Shown: positions 26,117 to 36,020 of the stretch, piece by piece
How positions within the stretch are numbered: the first letter of the stretch is position 1
Layout: the number at the start of each line of letters is the position of its first letter
From: Polaromonas sp. A23
Lineage (GTDB): Bacteria > Pseudomonadota > Gammaproteobacteria > Burkholderiales > Burkholderiaceae_C
Assembly (NCBI RefSeq): GCF_002001015.1
Contig: NZ_MUNO01000005.1
Location: forward strand, 62,001 to 126,000
Length of the DNA stretch: 64,000 nt
Direction: 5' to 3'
Notes under the pieces: model-generated
Database searches by the model: none
What the model was told of the DNA's origin: nothing
What the model saw: only the letters and a program-made list of their open reading frames with translations
Made by a program: the position numbers and the translations under genes

Positions 26117-26827
26117 ATGCAAAGTGCTATTCCCGCCATCAAGGGCATTTCTTCCATGGCCACCCGCCAGGTGCTGGCCGAACTGGTGGCCGGGTTCCAG
26201 AAGCAGGCAGACTGCACGGTTGCCATTGAGGCCGTGGGCGGCGTTGATGCCGCGAAACGTGTGCAGGCCGGCGAAAGTTTCGACGTTGTGGTGTTGGCCT
26301 CTGACGCGATCAACAAGCTCATCGCCGCCGGCCATCTTCAGGCGGGCAGCAAGGTTGACCTGGTCCACTCTGGGGTCGCCGCCTGCGTGCGTGCTGGTGC
26401 GCCGCTGCCCGACATCAGTTCGGAAGACGCGGTGAAGCGCGCCGTGCTGGCGGCACGCAGCATCAGCTACTCGACCGGGCCCAGCGGCGTGGCCTTGGCC
26501 AAATTGTTCGAGCGCTGGGGTATTGCCGAAGAAATTCAAAGCCGCATGGTGCAGGCGCCGCCGGGTGTGCCCGTCGGCACGCTGGTGGCACGCGGCGAGG
26601 TTGAGCTGGGCTTCCAGCAGCTGAGCGAGCTGTTGCACGTGGAAGGCATCACCGTGGTCGGCCCGCTGCCGCCGGCCATCCAGATCATCACCACCTTTTC
26701 TGCCGGCGTACACAGCGGCGTGGCGGCCGGTTCGCAACAGGCAGAACGGGTTCATGCCATGCTGGACTACATGCGCTCGCCACAGGCCGCCGAAGCGAAG
26801 CAGCGCCAGGGCATGGAGCCGGCTTGA
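26117..26827 (+). CDS. ModA-like substrate-binding-domain protein without signal peptide
   Basis: A 236-residue protein with the type II periplasmic binding fold of the ModA (molybdate receptor) group: IKGISSMATRQVLAELVAGF, FDVVVLASDAINKLIAAGHL, then YSTGPSGVALAKLFERWGI and GTLVARGEVELGFQQLSELL. The usual N-terminal signal peptide is missing; the start MQSAIPAIKG enters the fold directly, so the protein should be cytosolic. It is the first gene of the pmd operon, where Comamonas has pmdU and pmdK. It may be an intracellular ligand sensor, carrier or enzyme. Function unknown. Confidence 0.8.
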   Translation: MQSAIPAIKGISSMATRQVLAELVAGFQKQADCTVAIEAVGGVDAAKRVQAGESFDVVVLASDAINKLIAAGHLQAGSKVDLVHSGVAACVRAGAPLPDISSEDAVKRAVLAARSISYSTGPSGVALAKLFERWGIAEEIQSRMVQAPPGVPVGTLVARGEVELGFQQLSELLHVEGITVVGPLPPAIQIITTFSAGVHSGVAAGSQQAERVHAMLDYMRSPQAAEAKQRQGMEPA

Positions 26828-26852
26828 CCACATCACGAACACAGGAGAAAGC

Positions 26853-27887
26853 ATGAGCCTCATCATTGACTGTCATGGTCACTACACCACAGCGCCCAAG
26901 GCGCTGGAAAACTGGCGCAACCAGCAGATTGCCGGCATCAAGGACGCGTCCGTCATGCCCAAAGCGGCCGACCTCAAGATCAGCGACGACGAGCTGCGCG
27001 AGAGCATCGAAACCAACCAGCTCAAGCTGATGAAAGAGCGTGGCAGCGACATCACGCTGTTCTCGCCGCGCGCCAGCTTCATGGCGCACCACATCGGCGA
27101 CTTCAATGTCTCCAGCACCTGGGCCGCCATCTGCAACGAGCTGTGCTTCCGCGTGAGCCAGCTCTTTCCCGAGCACTTCGTGCCCGTGGCCATGCTGCCG
27201 CAGTCGCCAGGTGTTGATCCGAAAACCTGCATTCCCGAGCTGGAAAAGTGCGTCAAGGAATACGGCAATGTCGGCATCAACCTCAATCCCGATCCTTCGG
27301 GCGGCCACTGGACCTCACCGCCGCTGACCGACAAGCTCTGGTACCCCATCTACGAAAAGATGGTCGAGTACGACCTGCCGGCCATGATCCATGTCTCCAC
27401 GTCGTGCAACCCGGCCTTTCACACCACCGGCGCGCATTACCTGAACGCCGACACCACGGCTTTCATGCAGCTGATCCAGGGCGACTTGTTCAAAGACTTC
27501 CCGACGCTGCGCTTTTTGATTCCGCACGGCGGCGGTGCCGTGCCTTACCACTGGGGACGCTTCCGCGGCCTCGCGCAGGAGATGAAGCGGCCGCTGCTCA
27601 AGGACCACCTGCTCAACAATGTGTTTTTCGACACCTGCGTCTACCACCAGCCAGGCATCAACCTGCTCAACACCGTGATCCCGGTGAAAAACGTGCTGTT
27701 TGCCTCGGAGATGATTGGCGCGGTGCGCGGCATCGATCCGGAGACCGGCAACTACTATGACGACACCAAGCGCTACATCGAGGCCTCGACGATCCTGAGC
27801 GCCGACGACAAGCACCAGATCTACGAAGCCAACACGCGCCGCGTGTTCCCGCGCCTTGACGCGCTGCTCAAAAAACAGGGGAAATAA
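26853..27887 (+). CDS. pmdE: 4-oxalomesaconate hydratase (LigJ/PmdE)
   Basis: A 344-residue amidohydrolase-superfamily enzyme that hydrates 4-oxalomesaconate to 4-carboxy-4-hydroxy-2-oxoadipate in the protocatechuate 4,5-cleavage pathway. It opens [18 protein letters not shown], where the HxH motif binds the metal, and has [14 protein letters not shown] (third His) and [20 protein letters not shown] late, all as in LigJ of Sphingobium SYK-6. ATG 26853 follows AGGAGA and begins 25 bases after the ModA-like stop. The next gene starts two bases after its stop. Order E-F-D-A-B-C agrees with the Comamonas pmd cluster. Confidence 0.92.
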   Translation: MSLIIDCHGHYTTAPKALENWRNQQIAGIKDASVMPKAADLKISDDELRESIETNQLKLMKERGSDITLFSPRASFMAHHIGDFNVSSTWAAICNELCFRVSQLFPEHFVPVAMLPQSPGVDPKTCIPELEKCVKEYGNVGINLNPDPSGGHWTSPPLTDKLWYPIYEKMVEYDLPAMIHVSTSCNPAFHTTGAHYLNADTTAFMQLIQGDLFKDFPTLRFLIPHGGGAVPYHWGRFRGLAQEMKRPLLKDHLLNNVFFDTCVYHQPGINLLNTVIPVKNVLFASEMIGAVRGIDPETGNYYDDTKRYIEASTILSADDKHQIYEANTRRVFPRLDALLKKQGK

Positions 27888-27889
27888 AC

Positions 27890-28573
27890 ATGTACGAACT
27901 GGGCGTTGTTTACCGCAACATCAAGAGGGCCGACCGCACTGCGGCCGACCGCATGGCGAAATACGGCTCGGCCACCGTGCACGAAGCCATGGGGCGCGTG
28001 GGCCTGATGAAGACTTACATGCGGCCCATCTATGCCGGGGCACAGGTGTCGGGCACGGCGGTTACTGTGCTGCTGCAACCCGGCGACAACTGGATGATGC
28101 ATGTGGCGGCCGAGCAGATCCAGCCCGGCGACATCGTGGTGGCGGCCTGCACCACCGACAACACCGACGGCTTTTTCGGCGACCTGCTGGCCACCAGTTT
28201 CATGGCGCGCGGCGCACGGGCCCTCATCATCGACGGCGGCTGCCGCGACGTGAAGACATTGCAGGAGATGGGCTTTCCGGTGTGGAGCCGCGCCATCAGT
28301 TCCAAGGGCACGGTCAAGGCCACGCTGGGCTCGGTCAACATTCCGGTTGTGTGTGCGGGCATGAGCGTCAACCCGGGCGATGTGATCGTGGCCGATGACG
28401 ACGGCGTGGTTGTGGTGCCGGCCGCGCTGGCAGTGAAGACCGCCGATGCCGCCGCTGCCCGCGAAGCCAACGAAGGGGAGAAGCGTGCCAAGCTGGGCTC
28501 CGGCATTCTGGGCCTGGACATGTACAGCATGCGCGAACCGCTGGCCAAGGCCGGGCTCAAATATATTGACTGA
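27890..28573 (+). CDS. pmdF: 4-carboxy-4-hydroxy-2-oxoadipate aldolase (LigK/PmdF)
   Basis: A 227-residue class II aldolase of the RraA/LigK family. It splits 4-carboxy-4-hydroxy-2-oxoadipate to pyruvate and oxaloacetate, the last step of the pathway, and can also decarboxylate oxaloacetate. Family residues are seen in [12 protein letters not shown], the metal-site segment [12 protein letters not shown] and [20 protein letters not shown] (Arg and Asp of the active site). Length is normal for the enzyme. It is tightly packed between pmdE and pmdD. Confidence 0.93.
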   Translation: MYELGVVYRNIKRADRTAADRMAKYGSATVHEAMGRVGLMKTYMRPIYAGAQVSGTAVTVLLQPGDNWMMHVAAEQIQPGDIVVAACTTDNTDGFFGDLLATSFMARGARALIIDGGCRDVKTLQEMGFPVWSRAISSKGTVKATLGSVNIPVVCAGMSVNPGDVIVADDDGVVVVPAALAVKTADAAAAREANEGEKRAKLGSGILGLDMYSMREPLAKAGLKYID

Positions 28574-28583
28574 CGAGCCCACC

Positions 28584-29507
28584 ATGGAAAAAACCGCGAC
28601 TGGCGACTTCACAAAAACTCCCGGCTGGCTCGACTGGTACACCGGCCCCAGCAAACCCCGCTTCAAGTTGCCTGCTGGCGCGGTGGATGCACACTGCCAT
28701 GTGTTCGGCCCCGGTGCGGAGTTTCCTTATGCGCCCGAGCGCAAGTACACGCCATGCGATGCCTCCAAAGACCAGTTGTTCGCGCTGCGCGATCACCTGG
28801 GTTTTGATAAAAATGTGATCGTGCAGGCCACCTGCCACGGAAGCGACAACCGGGCCCTGGTCGATGCCCTCAGGCACTCGAACAACAAGGCACGCGGCGT
28901 GGCCACGGTCAAGCGCGATGTGTCCGACGCTGAGCTGCAAGACATGCACGCTGCCGGTGTGCGCGGTACCCGTTTCAACTTTGTCAAACGCCTGGCAGAC
29001 TTCACGCCGCGCGAAGTGCTGCTTGAAATTGCCAACCGCATCGCACCACTTGGCTGGCATGTGGTGGTGTATTTCGAGGCGCAGGACCTGCCCGAGCTGT
29101 ACGACTTTTTCACAGCGCTGCCGACCACGGTGGTGGTTGACCACATGGGCCGGCCCGATGTGAGCAAGCCGGTGGACGGCCCGGAGTTCGAGCTGTTTGT
29201 GAAGATGATGCGTGAACACGAGAACATCTGGAGCAAGGTCAGCTGCCCTGAACGCCTCAGCGTGAGTGGCCCGCCGGCCTTGAAGGGTGAGCAAAACGCT
29301 TACCGCGACGTGGTGCCCTTTGCCCGTCGCCTGGTCGAAACATTCCCAGACCGCGTGCTTTGGGGCACCGACTGGCCGCACCCGAACCTGAAGGACCACA
29401 TGCCCGACGACGGCCTGCTGGTGGACTTCATCCCGCACATTGCAAGGACTGCCGAATTGCAACGCAAGCTGCTGGTGGACAACCCCACCGGGTTGTACTG
29501 GACCTGA
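28584..29507 (+). CDS. pmdD: 2-pyrone-4,6-dicarboxylate lactonase (LigI/PmdD)
   Basis: A 307-residue amidohydrolase that opens 2-pyrone-4,6-dicarboxylate to 4-oxalomesaconate. It carries AVDAHCHVFGPGAEFPYAPE near residues 33-52, FVKRLADF, VVDHMGRPDV and LWGTDWPHPNLKDHMPDDG with the catalytic Asp, matching LigI. LigI needs no metal, in contrast with most of the superfamily. ATG 28584 was chosen over the long upstream frame because similarity starts there. It lies 10 bases after pmdF. Confidence 0.93.
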   Translation: MEKTATGDFTKTPGWLDWYTGPSKPRFKLPAGAVDAHCHVFGPGAEFPYAPERKYTPCDASKDQLFALRDHLGFDKNVIVQATCHGSDNRALVDALRHSNNKARGVATVKRDVSDAELQDMHAAGVRGTRFNFVKRLADFTPREVLLEIANRIAPLGWHVVVYFEAQDLPELYDFFTALPTTVVVDHMGRPDVSKPVDGPEFELFVKMMREHENIWSKVSCPERLSVSGPPALKGEQNAYRDVVPFARRLVETFPDRVLWGTDWPHPNLKDHMPDDGLLVDFIPHIARTAELQRKLLVDNPTGLYWT

Positions 29508-29536
29508 GCCCGACCATAAAAAGCAGGAGACAAACC

Positions 29537-31243
29537 ATGAACGTATATGCACCTATTCTTCGACTCACATGCGCTGCCGTGGCAACAGCCGCGCTGCTGG
29601 CTGCCTGCGGCACCACCGGGCCAGCATCCGCGCCGGTGAGCCTGGGGACGGACCCCGCCGCGGCCTGCGCGCGCCTGCGCACCACCATTCCTGCCAGCGC
29701 CATCGGCCTGCCCAGCGGTGCGGCCAGCATTGACTCGACCCGCCTGACGCAGCCGGTGCCGCTGAGTGTGGCCGAGCGCGGCCCCACGCCTGCGGCGCGC
29801 ATCACGCCGGTCACGCCCGCGCACTGCCAGGTGCTGGGCCGCATTGCCCCGCTTGATCCCAAGGCCCCGCCCATCCTGTTCCAGGTCAATCTGCCGCTGC
29901 AATGGAACGGCCGTAGCGTGCAATACGGTGGCGGCGGTTTCAACGGAACATTGATCAATGCCCTGGGCCTGATTCCCGCGGCTCGTTTTGACCAGCCCAC
30001 ACCGCTGGCGCAGGGTTATGTCACTTACGGCACCGACTCCGGTCACCAGAATGCGCCGGGCGTGCCGCCGCAGGCCTTCGCGGCGAATGAGGAAGCGCTG
30101 GTCAACTTCGCCCATGCCTCTTACAAGAAGGTGCGTGACGTGGCTGTGGCCCTGATGCAGCAGGCCTATGGCCGCGCACCGGTGAAGCTGTATTTTGTCG
30201 GCAGCTCGGAAGGCGGGCGGGAAGGCCTGACCATGGCCCAACGCTATCCGAATGATTTCGACGGCATCTTCAGCCGCGTTCCCGTGATCAACTGGACCGC
30301 GCTTCAGCACGCCGGTACCCGCAACGGCCTGGCGACGATGGGCGGGGGTTGGATGCGGCCCGCGCAGGTGAAGCTGGTGCACGACGCCGTGCTGGCTTCG
30401 TGCGACGCGGCCGACGGTCTGGCCGATGGTGTGGTGTCTGACTTTGCGGGCTGCCGCGCGCGCTTCGACGTGACCAAACTGCGTTGCGTGGCCGGGCAGG
30501 GCGGTGACAGCTGCCTCAGCGATGCCCAGGTGCGCGCTGTGCAATCCCTGCATTCGACCTACCGCATGCCGTTTGCACTGGCCAATGGCGTGACGGAATA
30601 TCCCGGCTGGGGCGTTTCCGGTGAAGCAACGCCCGCTTTCGGCCCCACCGGCGGCTGGAACGCCTGGTGGCTGGGCACGAGTGCGCCTACCCAGCCGCCG
30701 CAACCCACCAATGGTATTGCCTGGATTTACGGCAGCGGCGCGATCCAGCATTTTTATGCGCGCGATCCGGCTTTCGACGTGCGCAACTACAAGCCTGAGA
30801 ACTTCGCCGCACGGGTCAGCCAGGTCTCCGCACTGATGGATTCCACCAACCCTGACCTGAGCGCCTTCAGTGCCCGCGGCGGCAAGCTGATGCTGCTGGA
30901 GAACATGGCCGACTACGCGCAAAGCCCCTACGCGGGCATCCGTTACTACGAGTCGGTGGTGGCACGCATGGGGCAGGGCAGCGTGGACCGCTTCTTCAAG
31001 CTCTACACTGCACCGGGTGTGGACCACGTGGGCGCCGGCGCGCCTGCCAATGCGGACATCCTGCCGGCACTGGTTGCCTGGGTTGAGCGCGGCCAAGCGC
31101 CTGCGGGGCTGCAACTGCTTGATCAGCCGGTGGTGCCGCCGTTCGCGGTGACCCGCGCCCGTCCGCTGTGCGAATGGCCGCTGTGGCCGCGTTACCGCGG
31201 TGGCGATGCGGCGCAAGCCGCGAGTTTCGAATGCAGCAAATGA
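29537..31243 (+). CDS. Tannase/feruloyl esterase-family lipoprotein inside the pmd operon
   Basis: A 568-residue esterase of the tannase/feruloyl esterase family. A lipobox LLAAC near residue 22 predicts an outer-membrane or periplasmic lipoprotein, so the enzyme could release gallate, ferulate or similar acids outside the cytoplasm. The catalytic Ser is in GSSEGGREG, the Asp in ENMADYAQSP and the His in GVDHVGAG. The family hallmark is CS-D-HC, where two cysteines next to Ser and His form a disulfide; here both are replaced (Ser and Val), a paired loss. AGGAGA precedes the ATG. It splits pmdD from pmdA and would supply substrate to the pathway. Confidence 0.88.
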   Translation: MNVYAPILRLTCAAVATAALLAACGTTGPASAPVSLGTDPAAACARLRTTIPASAIGLPSGAASIDSTRLTQPVPLSVAERGPTPAARITPVTPAHCQVLGRIAPLDPKAPPILFQVNLPLQWNGRSVQYGGGGFNGTLINALGLIPAARFDQPTPLAQGYVTYGTDSGHQNAPGVPPQAFAANEEALVNFAHASYKKVRDVAVALMQQAYGRAPVKLYFVGSSEGGREGLTMAQRYPNDFDGIFSRVPVINWTALQHAGTRNGLATMGGGWMRPAQVKLVHDAVLASCDAADGLADGVVSDFAGCRARFDVTKLRCVAGQGGDSCLSDAQVRAVQSLHSTYRMPFALANGVTEYPGWGVSGEATPAFGPTGGWNAWWLGTSAPTQPPQPTNGIAWIYGSGAIQHFYARDPAFDVRNYKPENFAARVSQVSALMDSTNPDLSAFSARGGKLMLLENMADYAQSPYAGIRYYESVVARMGQGSVDRFFKLYTAPGVDHVGAGAPANADILPALVAWVERGQAPAGLQLLDQPVVPPFAVTRARPLCEWPLWPRYRGGDAAQAASFECSK

Positions 31244-31255
31244 CAGGAAACAGTT

Positions 31256-32556
<1,301 letters not shown>

Positions 32557-32558
32557 CC

Positions 32559-32616
32559 CCCCGTTCGGGCTGAGCCTGTCGAAACCTTACCCTTCGACAA
32601 GCTCATGGCGAGCGAA
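32559..32616. repeat. REP-like palindromic repeat between pmdB and pmdC
   Basis: CCGTTCGGGCTGAGCCTGTC-GAA is followed after eight bases by CTTCGACAAGCTCATGGCGA-GCG, a long imperfect inverted repeat. This CCGTTC..GAGCCTGTCGAA / TTCGACAAGCTC..GGCGAAC type is widespread in betaproteobacterial intergenic regions. In an mRNA it would fold into a strong hairpin and could lower or stabilise expression across the pmdB-pmdC junction. Confidence 0.8.
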
Positions 32617-32633
32617 TCTCAAGGAGAGTACCT

Positions 32634-33587
32634 ATGACCAAAACCATCAAAGTCGCACTCGCAGGCGCCGGCGCCTTCGGCATCAAACACCTCGACGGCA
32701 TCAAGAACATTGACGGCGTTGAAGTTGTTTCACTCGTCAGCCGCGAGCTGGAGAAAACCAAAGAAGTTGCCGCCAAATACGGCATTGGCCACGTCAGCAC
32801 CGAGCTGGCCGACAGCCTGGCGCTGAAAGAGGTCGACGCCGTCATCCTGTGCACACCAACGCAGATGCATGCCGAGCAAAGCATTGCCTGCATGAAGGCC
32901 GGCAAACATGTGCAGGTGGAAATTCCGCTGGCCGACACCCTCAAAGGTGCACAGGAGGTGGTAGCCCTGCAGAAGCAGACAGGTCTGGTCGCCATGTGCG
33001 GCCACACGCGCCGCTTCAACCCCAGCCACCAGTACGTGCACAAGGAAATTTCGGCCGGCAGGTTCAACATCCAGCAGATGGATGTGCAGACCTATTTCTT
33101 CCGCCGCAGCAACATGAATGCGCTGGGCCAGGCGCGCAGCTGGACCGACCACCTGCTGTGGCACCACGCCGCGCACACGGTGGACCTGTTTGCTTACCAA
33201 TGCGGCAGCCCCATTGTGAAAGCCAATGCCATTCAGGGTCCGATCCACCCGACGCTGGGCATCGCGATGGACATGAGCATCCAGCTCAAGGCGGCCAATG
33301 GCGCCATCTGCACGCTGTCACTGAGTTTCAACAACGATGGCCCGCTGGGCACCTTCTTCCGCTACATCGGCGACAGCGCGACTTACATTGCGCGTTATGA
33401 CGACCTGTTCAACGGCAAGGAAGAAAAAATTGATGTGAGTAAAGTGGACGTGTCCATGAATGGCATTGAGCTGCAGGACCGCGAATTTTTTGCAGCCATT
33501 CGCGAAGGCCGCGAGCCGAACAGCAGCGTGGCCAAGGTGTTGCCGTGTTATGAGGTGCTGCACCGGCTGGAGCAACAACTCAAGTAG
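32634..33587 (+). CDS. pmdC: 4-carboxy-2-hydroxymuconate-6-semialdehyde dehydrogenase (LigC/PmdC)
   Basis: A 317-residue Gfo/Idh/MocA-family NAD(P) dehydrogenase that oxidises the hemiacetal of the ring-cleavage product to 2-pyrone-4,6-dicarboxylate. The nucleotide loop is VALAGAGAFGIKHLDGIK, followed by CTPTQMHAEQSIACMKAGKH and VQVEIPLADT (Glu and Pro of the family EKP site are modified). CGHTRRFNPSHQYVHKEI and SWTDHLLWHHAAHTVDLF are typical of LigC. AGGAGA precedes the ATG. It closes the pmd operon. Confidence 0.94.
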   Translation: MTKTIKVALAGAGAFGIKHLDGIKNIDGVEVVSLVSRELEKTKEVAAKYGIGHVSTELADSLALKEVDAVILCTPTQMHAEQSIACMKAGKHVQVEIPLADTLKGAQEVVALQKQTGLVAMCGHTRRFNPSHQYVHKEISAGRFNIQQMDVQTYFFRRSNMNALGQARSWTDHLLWHHAAHTVDLFAYQCGSPIVKANAIQGPIHPTLGIAMDMSIQLKAANGAICTLSLSFNNDGPLGTFFRYIGDSATYIARYDDLFNGKEEKIDVSKVDVSMNGIELQDREFFAAIREGREPNSSVAKVLPCYEVLHRLEQQLK

Positions 33588-33734
33588 CGCGCATATAATT
33601 GCGGCTCAGGCGCTGAGGGGCGCCTGCCCGCACAAGAGGCTCTCACCCTCCTTCAATTTTTTCTTCAACCTGACAGATCACGGGTTCGTTGGCCAAGCGC
33701 GGGATTGGCCTTTAACGCACCCTGGAGTCTTGTC

Positions 33735-34106
33735 ATGGCATCAATCCCTTCTTTTCCCCATCTTTCCGCGCCGGCTTCTGCCGGCCGCACCCGCAGCGAG
33801 CTTAAAAAGCAGTACCGGGAAACTCCGCCGCCCATGGGCGTCTACAGCATCCGCAGCTTGTCCAGTGGCCGCATGATTGTGGAGGCAAGCATGAACGTGC
33901 ACGCGGCGATGAACCGCGCCCGCTTCGAGCTGGACCGCAAGTCATACCGCGACAAACAACTGCAACAAGACTGGCTGGCGTTCGGGCCGGACAACTGCCG
34001 CTTCGAAGTCATCGACCTCGTCAAGCAACGGGACGACCCCGCCTTCGACTACAAGGCGGAGCTGGCTGGTTTGCTGGCAATGTGGCGCGAGGAGCTGGGC
34101 GTATGA
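33735..34106 (+). CDS. Short GIY-YIG nuclease-family protein
   Basis: A 123-residue protein with a divergent GIY-YIG-like domain: MGVYSIRSLSSGRMIVEASM, NVHAAMNRARFELDRKSY and FEVIDLVKQ. The second half of the motif is degenerate (IVE in place of YIG), though an Arg in NRARF is kept. ATG 33735 follows GGAG; Ser/Pro-rich residues lead into the domain at about 32. It overlaps the next gene by four bases and begins a three-gene coupled cluster. Role unknown; catalytic activity is doubtful. Confidence 0.7.
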   Translation: MASIPSFPHLSAPASAGRTRSELKKQYRETPPPMGVYSIRSLSSGRMIVEASMNVHAAMNRARFELDRKSYRDKQLQQDWLAFGPDNCRFEVIDLVKQRDDPAFDYKAELAGLLAMWREELGV

Positions 34107-34528
34107 AAACCAATGCACTTGACGATTGCCTGCGGATCAGCCTGGCTCACGCAAGCCTCACACTGAAACTCGACGATGTTCTGGGCCTCTTCCATGGCCT
34201 GAGCCTGGGTGACTTCATTCTGCTGCGGCTCTTGTCGCAGGCCGAAGGCGGGCGTCTGCCCCTGGCGGGCCTGGTGCGCCCCTTGGGTGTGCGGATGTCG
34301 ACCGTGCTCCGGCAACTTGCGCCTCTGGAGAAGACCGGCTATCTCCAGCGTGAGCCCGGGCGTATGGTGGCCGTGCGGCCAGCTGGACGAACACGCGTGA
34401 CCGAGGCTGCAGTGACCGCCGAAGTTGTTTGCTCGGAAGCGCTGGCGGGCATGGATGCCGCGGCGCGCGAGGGTTTGAGGACCATGTTGTCACAGCTGTG
34501 CCGCAGCAGCGTACTGGAGCTCACATGA
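34103..34528 (+). CDS. MarR-type winged-helix regulator
   Basis: A 141-residue small regulator with a MarR-like winged helix: LSLGDFILLRLLSQAEGG, RLPLAGLVRPLGVRMSTVLR (recognition helix), QLAPLEKTGYLQREPGR and a wing VAVRPAGRTRVTEAA. MarR proteins bind DNA as dimers and release it on binding phenolic compounds. It is coupled by ATGA overlaps to the short GIY-YIG gene before and the hypothetical gene after. Its target is probably this cluster. ATG 34103 is preferred over the upstream frame start because similarity begins there. Confidence 0.8.
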   Translation: MKTNALDDCLRISLAHASLTLKLDDVLGLFHGLSLGDFILLRLLSQAEGGRLPLAGLVRPLGVRMSTVLRQLAPLEKTGYLQREPGRMVAVRPAGRTRVTEAAVTAEVVCSEALAGMDAAAREGLRTMLSQLCRSSVLELT

Positions 34529-35007
34529 CAGCGCTGCTCGATGAATTGAAAACACGGGCGCGGCTTCGGCTCAATGCCGCCCGGCGGGAGGATGCGGACT
34601 CTGACGGGATTCGCCTGCGCCATTGCCTGAACCAGGTGGCACGCGAAGTGGGCTTTGCGCACTGGGAGCACGCGCGGGCCGTGCTGGGAGGTTTGGCGAC
34701 GCGGGAGGACGACATGGGGACGTTCTGGCACGCGCCGCGGACCGGCATTTTGCTGAACCTGTGGCTGGCCAGGTACGAGCAGGCGCGCGCGGCACTGGAG
34801 GCTGACCCGGCGGCGTTCCTGCTGCCTTACCGTCGCCAGTTCATGGTCGTTCAGGGCCATTTCATCGAGGCGCTGGGCGTCGACGCCAACCATCCCGCCT
34901 GGGCCGAAACCGCGCATGATCTGGTGGCCGCTTATGGCGGCAGCGCCTGGCTGGAACTGGCCGGCCAGCGGCTGAGGGCGCCACGGTCCAGCTTCGATTC
35001 CAGTTAA
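34525..35007 (+). CDS. Hypothetical protein coupled to the MarR gene
   Basis: A 160-residue protein I do not recognise. The N-terminus is helical and basic (LLDELKTRARLRLNAARRED), with LRHCLNQVAREVGFAHWEHA, a phrase seen in several short stress-type proteins of proteobacteria; the middle has RTGILLNLWLARYEQARAAL. No signal peptide, membrane segment or catalytic motif is seen. It overlaps the regulator gene by four bases, so it is probably the effector or partner of that regulator. Confidence 0.65.
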   Translation: MTALLDELKTRARLRLNAARREDADSDGIRLRHCLNQVAREVGFAHWEHARAVLGGLATREDDMGTFWHAPRTGILLNLWLARYEQARAALEADPAAFLLPYRRQFMVVQGHFIEALGVDANHPAWAETAHDLVAAYGGSAWLELAGQRLRAPRSSFDSS

Positions 35008-35016
35008 GCTTCAGAG

Positions 35017-36015
35017 ATGCAAAAGCGAACCATTGGGCCTTTCCACGTTACAGCCATTGGCCTGGGCTGCATGAATTTGAGCCACGCCTACGGCACGCCG
35101 CCATCGGCAGAGCAGGGTGAGCGTTTGTTGCTCGCTGCGCTCGATGCCGGTGTCACGCTGTTCGATACCGCAGCGCTTTACGGCTTCGGCGCCAATGAAA
35201 CATTGGTGGGCAGGGTGCTGTCAAAACACCGCAGCCGCTTCACGCTGGCCAGCAAGGGTGGCATGGCGGGGGTGCAGTTTGAGGACGGCGTCAAACGCGT
35301 CATCGATGGTCGGCCCGAGACCATCCGGAAAAACTGCGAAGACAGCTTGAAGCGCCTGCAGACCGATGTGATTGATTTGTACTACCTGCATCGCTGGGAC
35401 AAGAAAGTGCCGATCGAAGACAGCGTAGGCGCCATGGCCGAACTGGTGCGTGAAGGCAAGGTGCGCAGCATCGGCCTGTCTGAAGTGTCGGCCACCACCT
35501 TGCGCAAAGCCCATGCCGTGCACCCCATTGCGGCCGTGCAGACCGAGTATTCACTGTGGACGCGCAACCCCGAGATTGCGGTGCTGGAAGCCTGCCGCGA
35601 ACTGGGCGCGGCCTTCGTGGCCTTCAGCCCGGTGGCGCGCGGTTTTCTGTGCGACGCGGTGCATGACGTCGGCACCCTGGACGCGAAAGACATCCGGCGT
35701 TCCATGCCGCGTTTCGAGGCGGAGAACCATGCGGCCAACCTGCGGCTTCTGCCGGGCTACAAGGCGCTGGCGGCGGAGGCCGGGTGCACGCCCGCCCAGT
35801 TGGCGCTGGCCTGGCTGCTGCACAAGGCGCCGCACATCATTCCGATTCCCGGCACCACTTCTGTGGTGCATTTGACAGAAGACCTTGCCGCTGCCGACGT
35901 GCAGCTCAACGCCGACCTGCTCACGCGCGTGGAAGCACTGATCAACCAGCACACTGTGGCGGGCAACCGCTACAGCGCGCAGTCGCAGAGCGAAGTCGAT
36001 ACCGAAACGTATTGA
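35017..36015 (+). CDS. Aldo/keto reductase
   Basis: A 332-residue NADP-dependent aldo/keto reductase with a TIM-barrel fold. The catalytic tetrad is visible: Asp in LFDTA, Tyr in ALYGFG, Lys in LASKGG and His in YYLHRWD. GKVRSIGLSEVSATTLRKAH and HIIPIPGTTSVVHL match the cofactor-binding part. It lies nine bases after the hypothetical gene and six before the hydrolase gene. Substrate unknown; aldehydes from the oxygenases nearby are possible. Confidence 0.93.
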   Translation: MQKRTIGPFHVTAIGLGCMNLSHAYGTPPSAEQGERLLLAALDAGVTLFDTAALYGFGANETLVGRVLSKHRSRFTLASKGGMAGVQFEDGVKRVIDGRPETIRKNCEDSLKRLQTDVIDLYYLHRWDKKVPIEDSVGAMAELVREGKVRSIGLSEVSATTLRKAHAVHPIAAVQTEYSLWTRNPEIAVLEACRELGAAFVAFSPVARGFLCDAVHDVGTLDAKDIRRSMPRFEAENHAANLRLLPGYKALAAEAGCTPAQLALAWLLHKAPHIIPIPGTTSVVHLTEDLAAADVQLNADLLTRVEALINQHTVAGNRYSAQSQSEVDTETY

Positions 36016-36020
36016 GCGGC

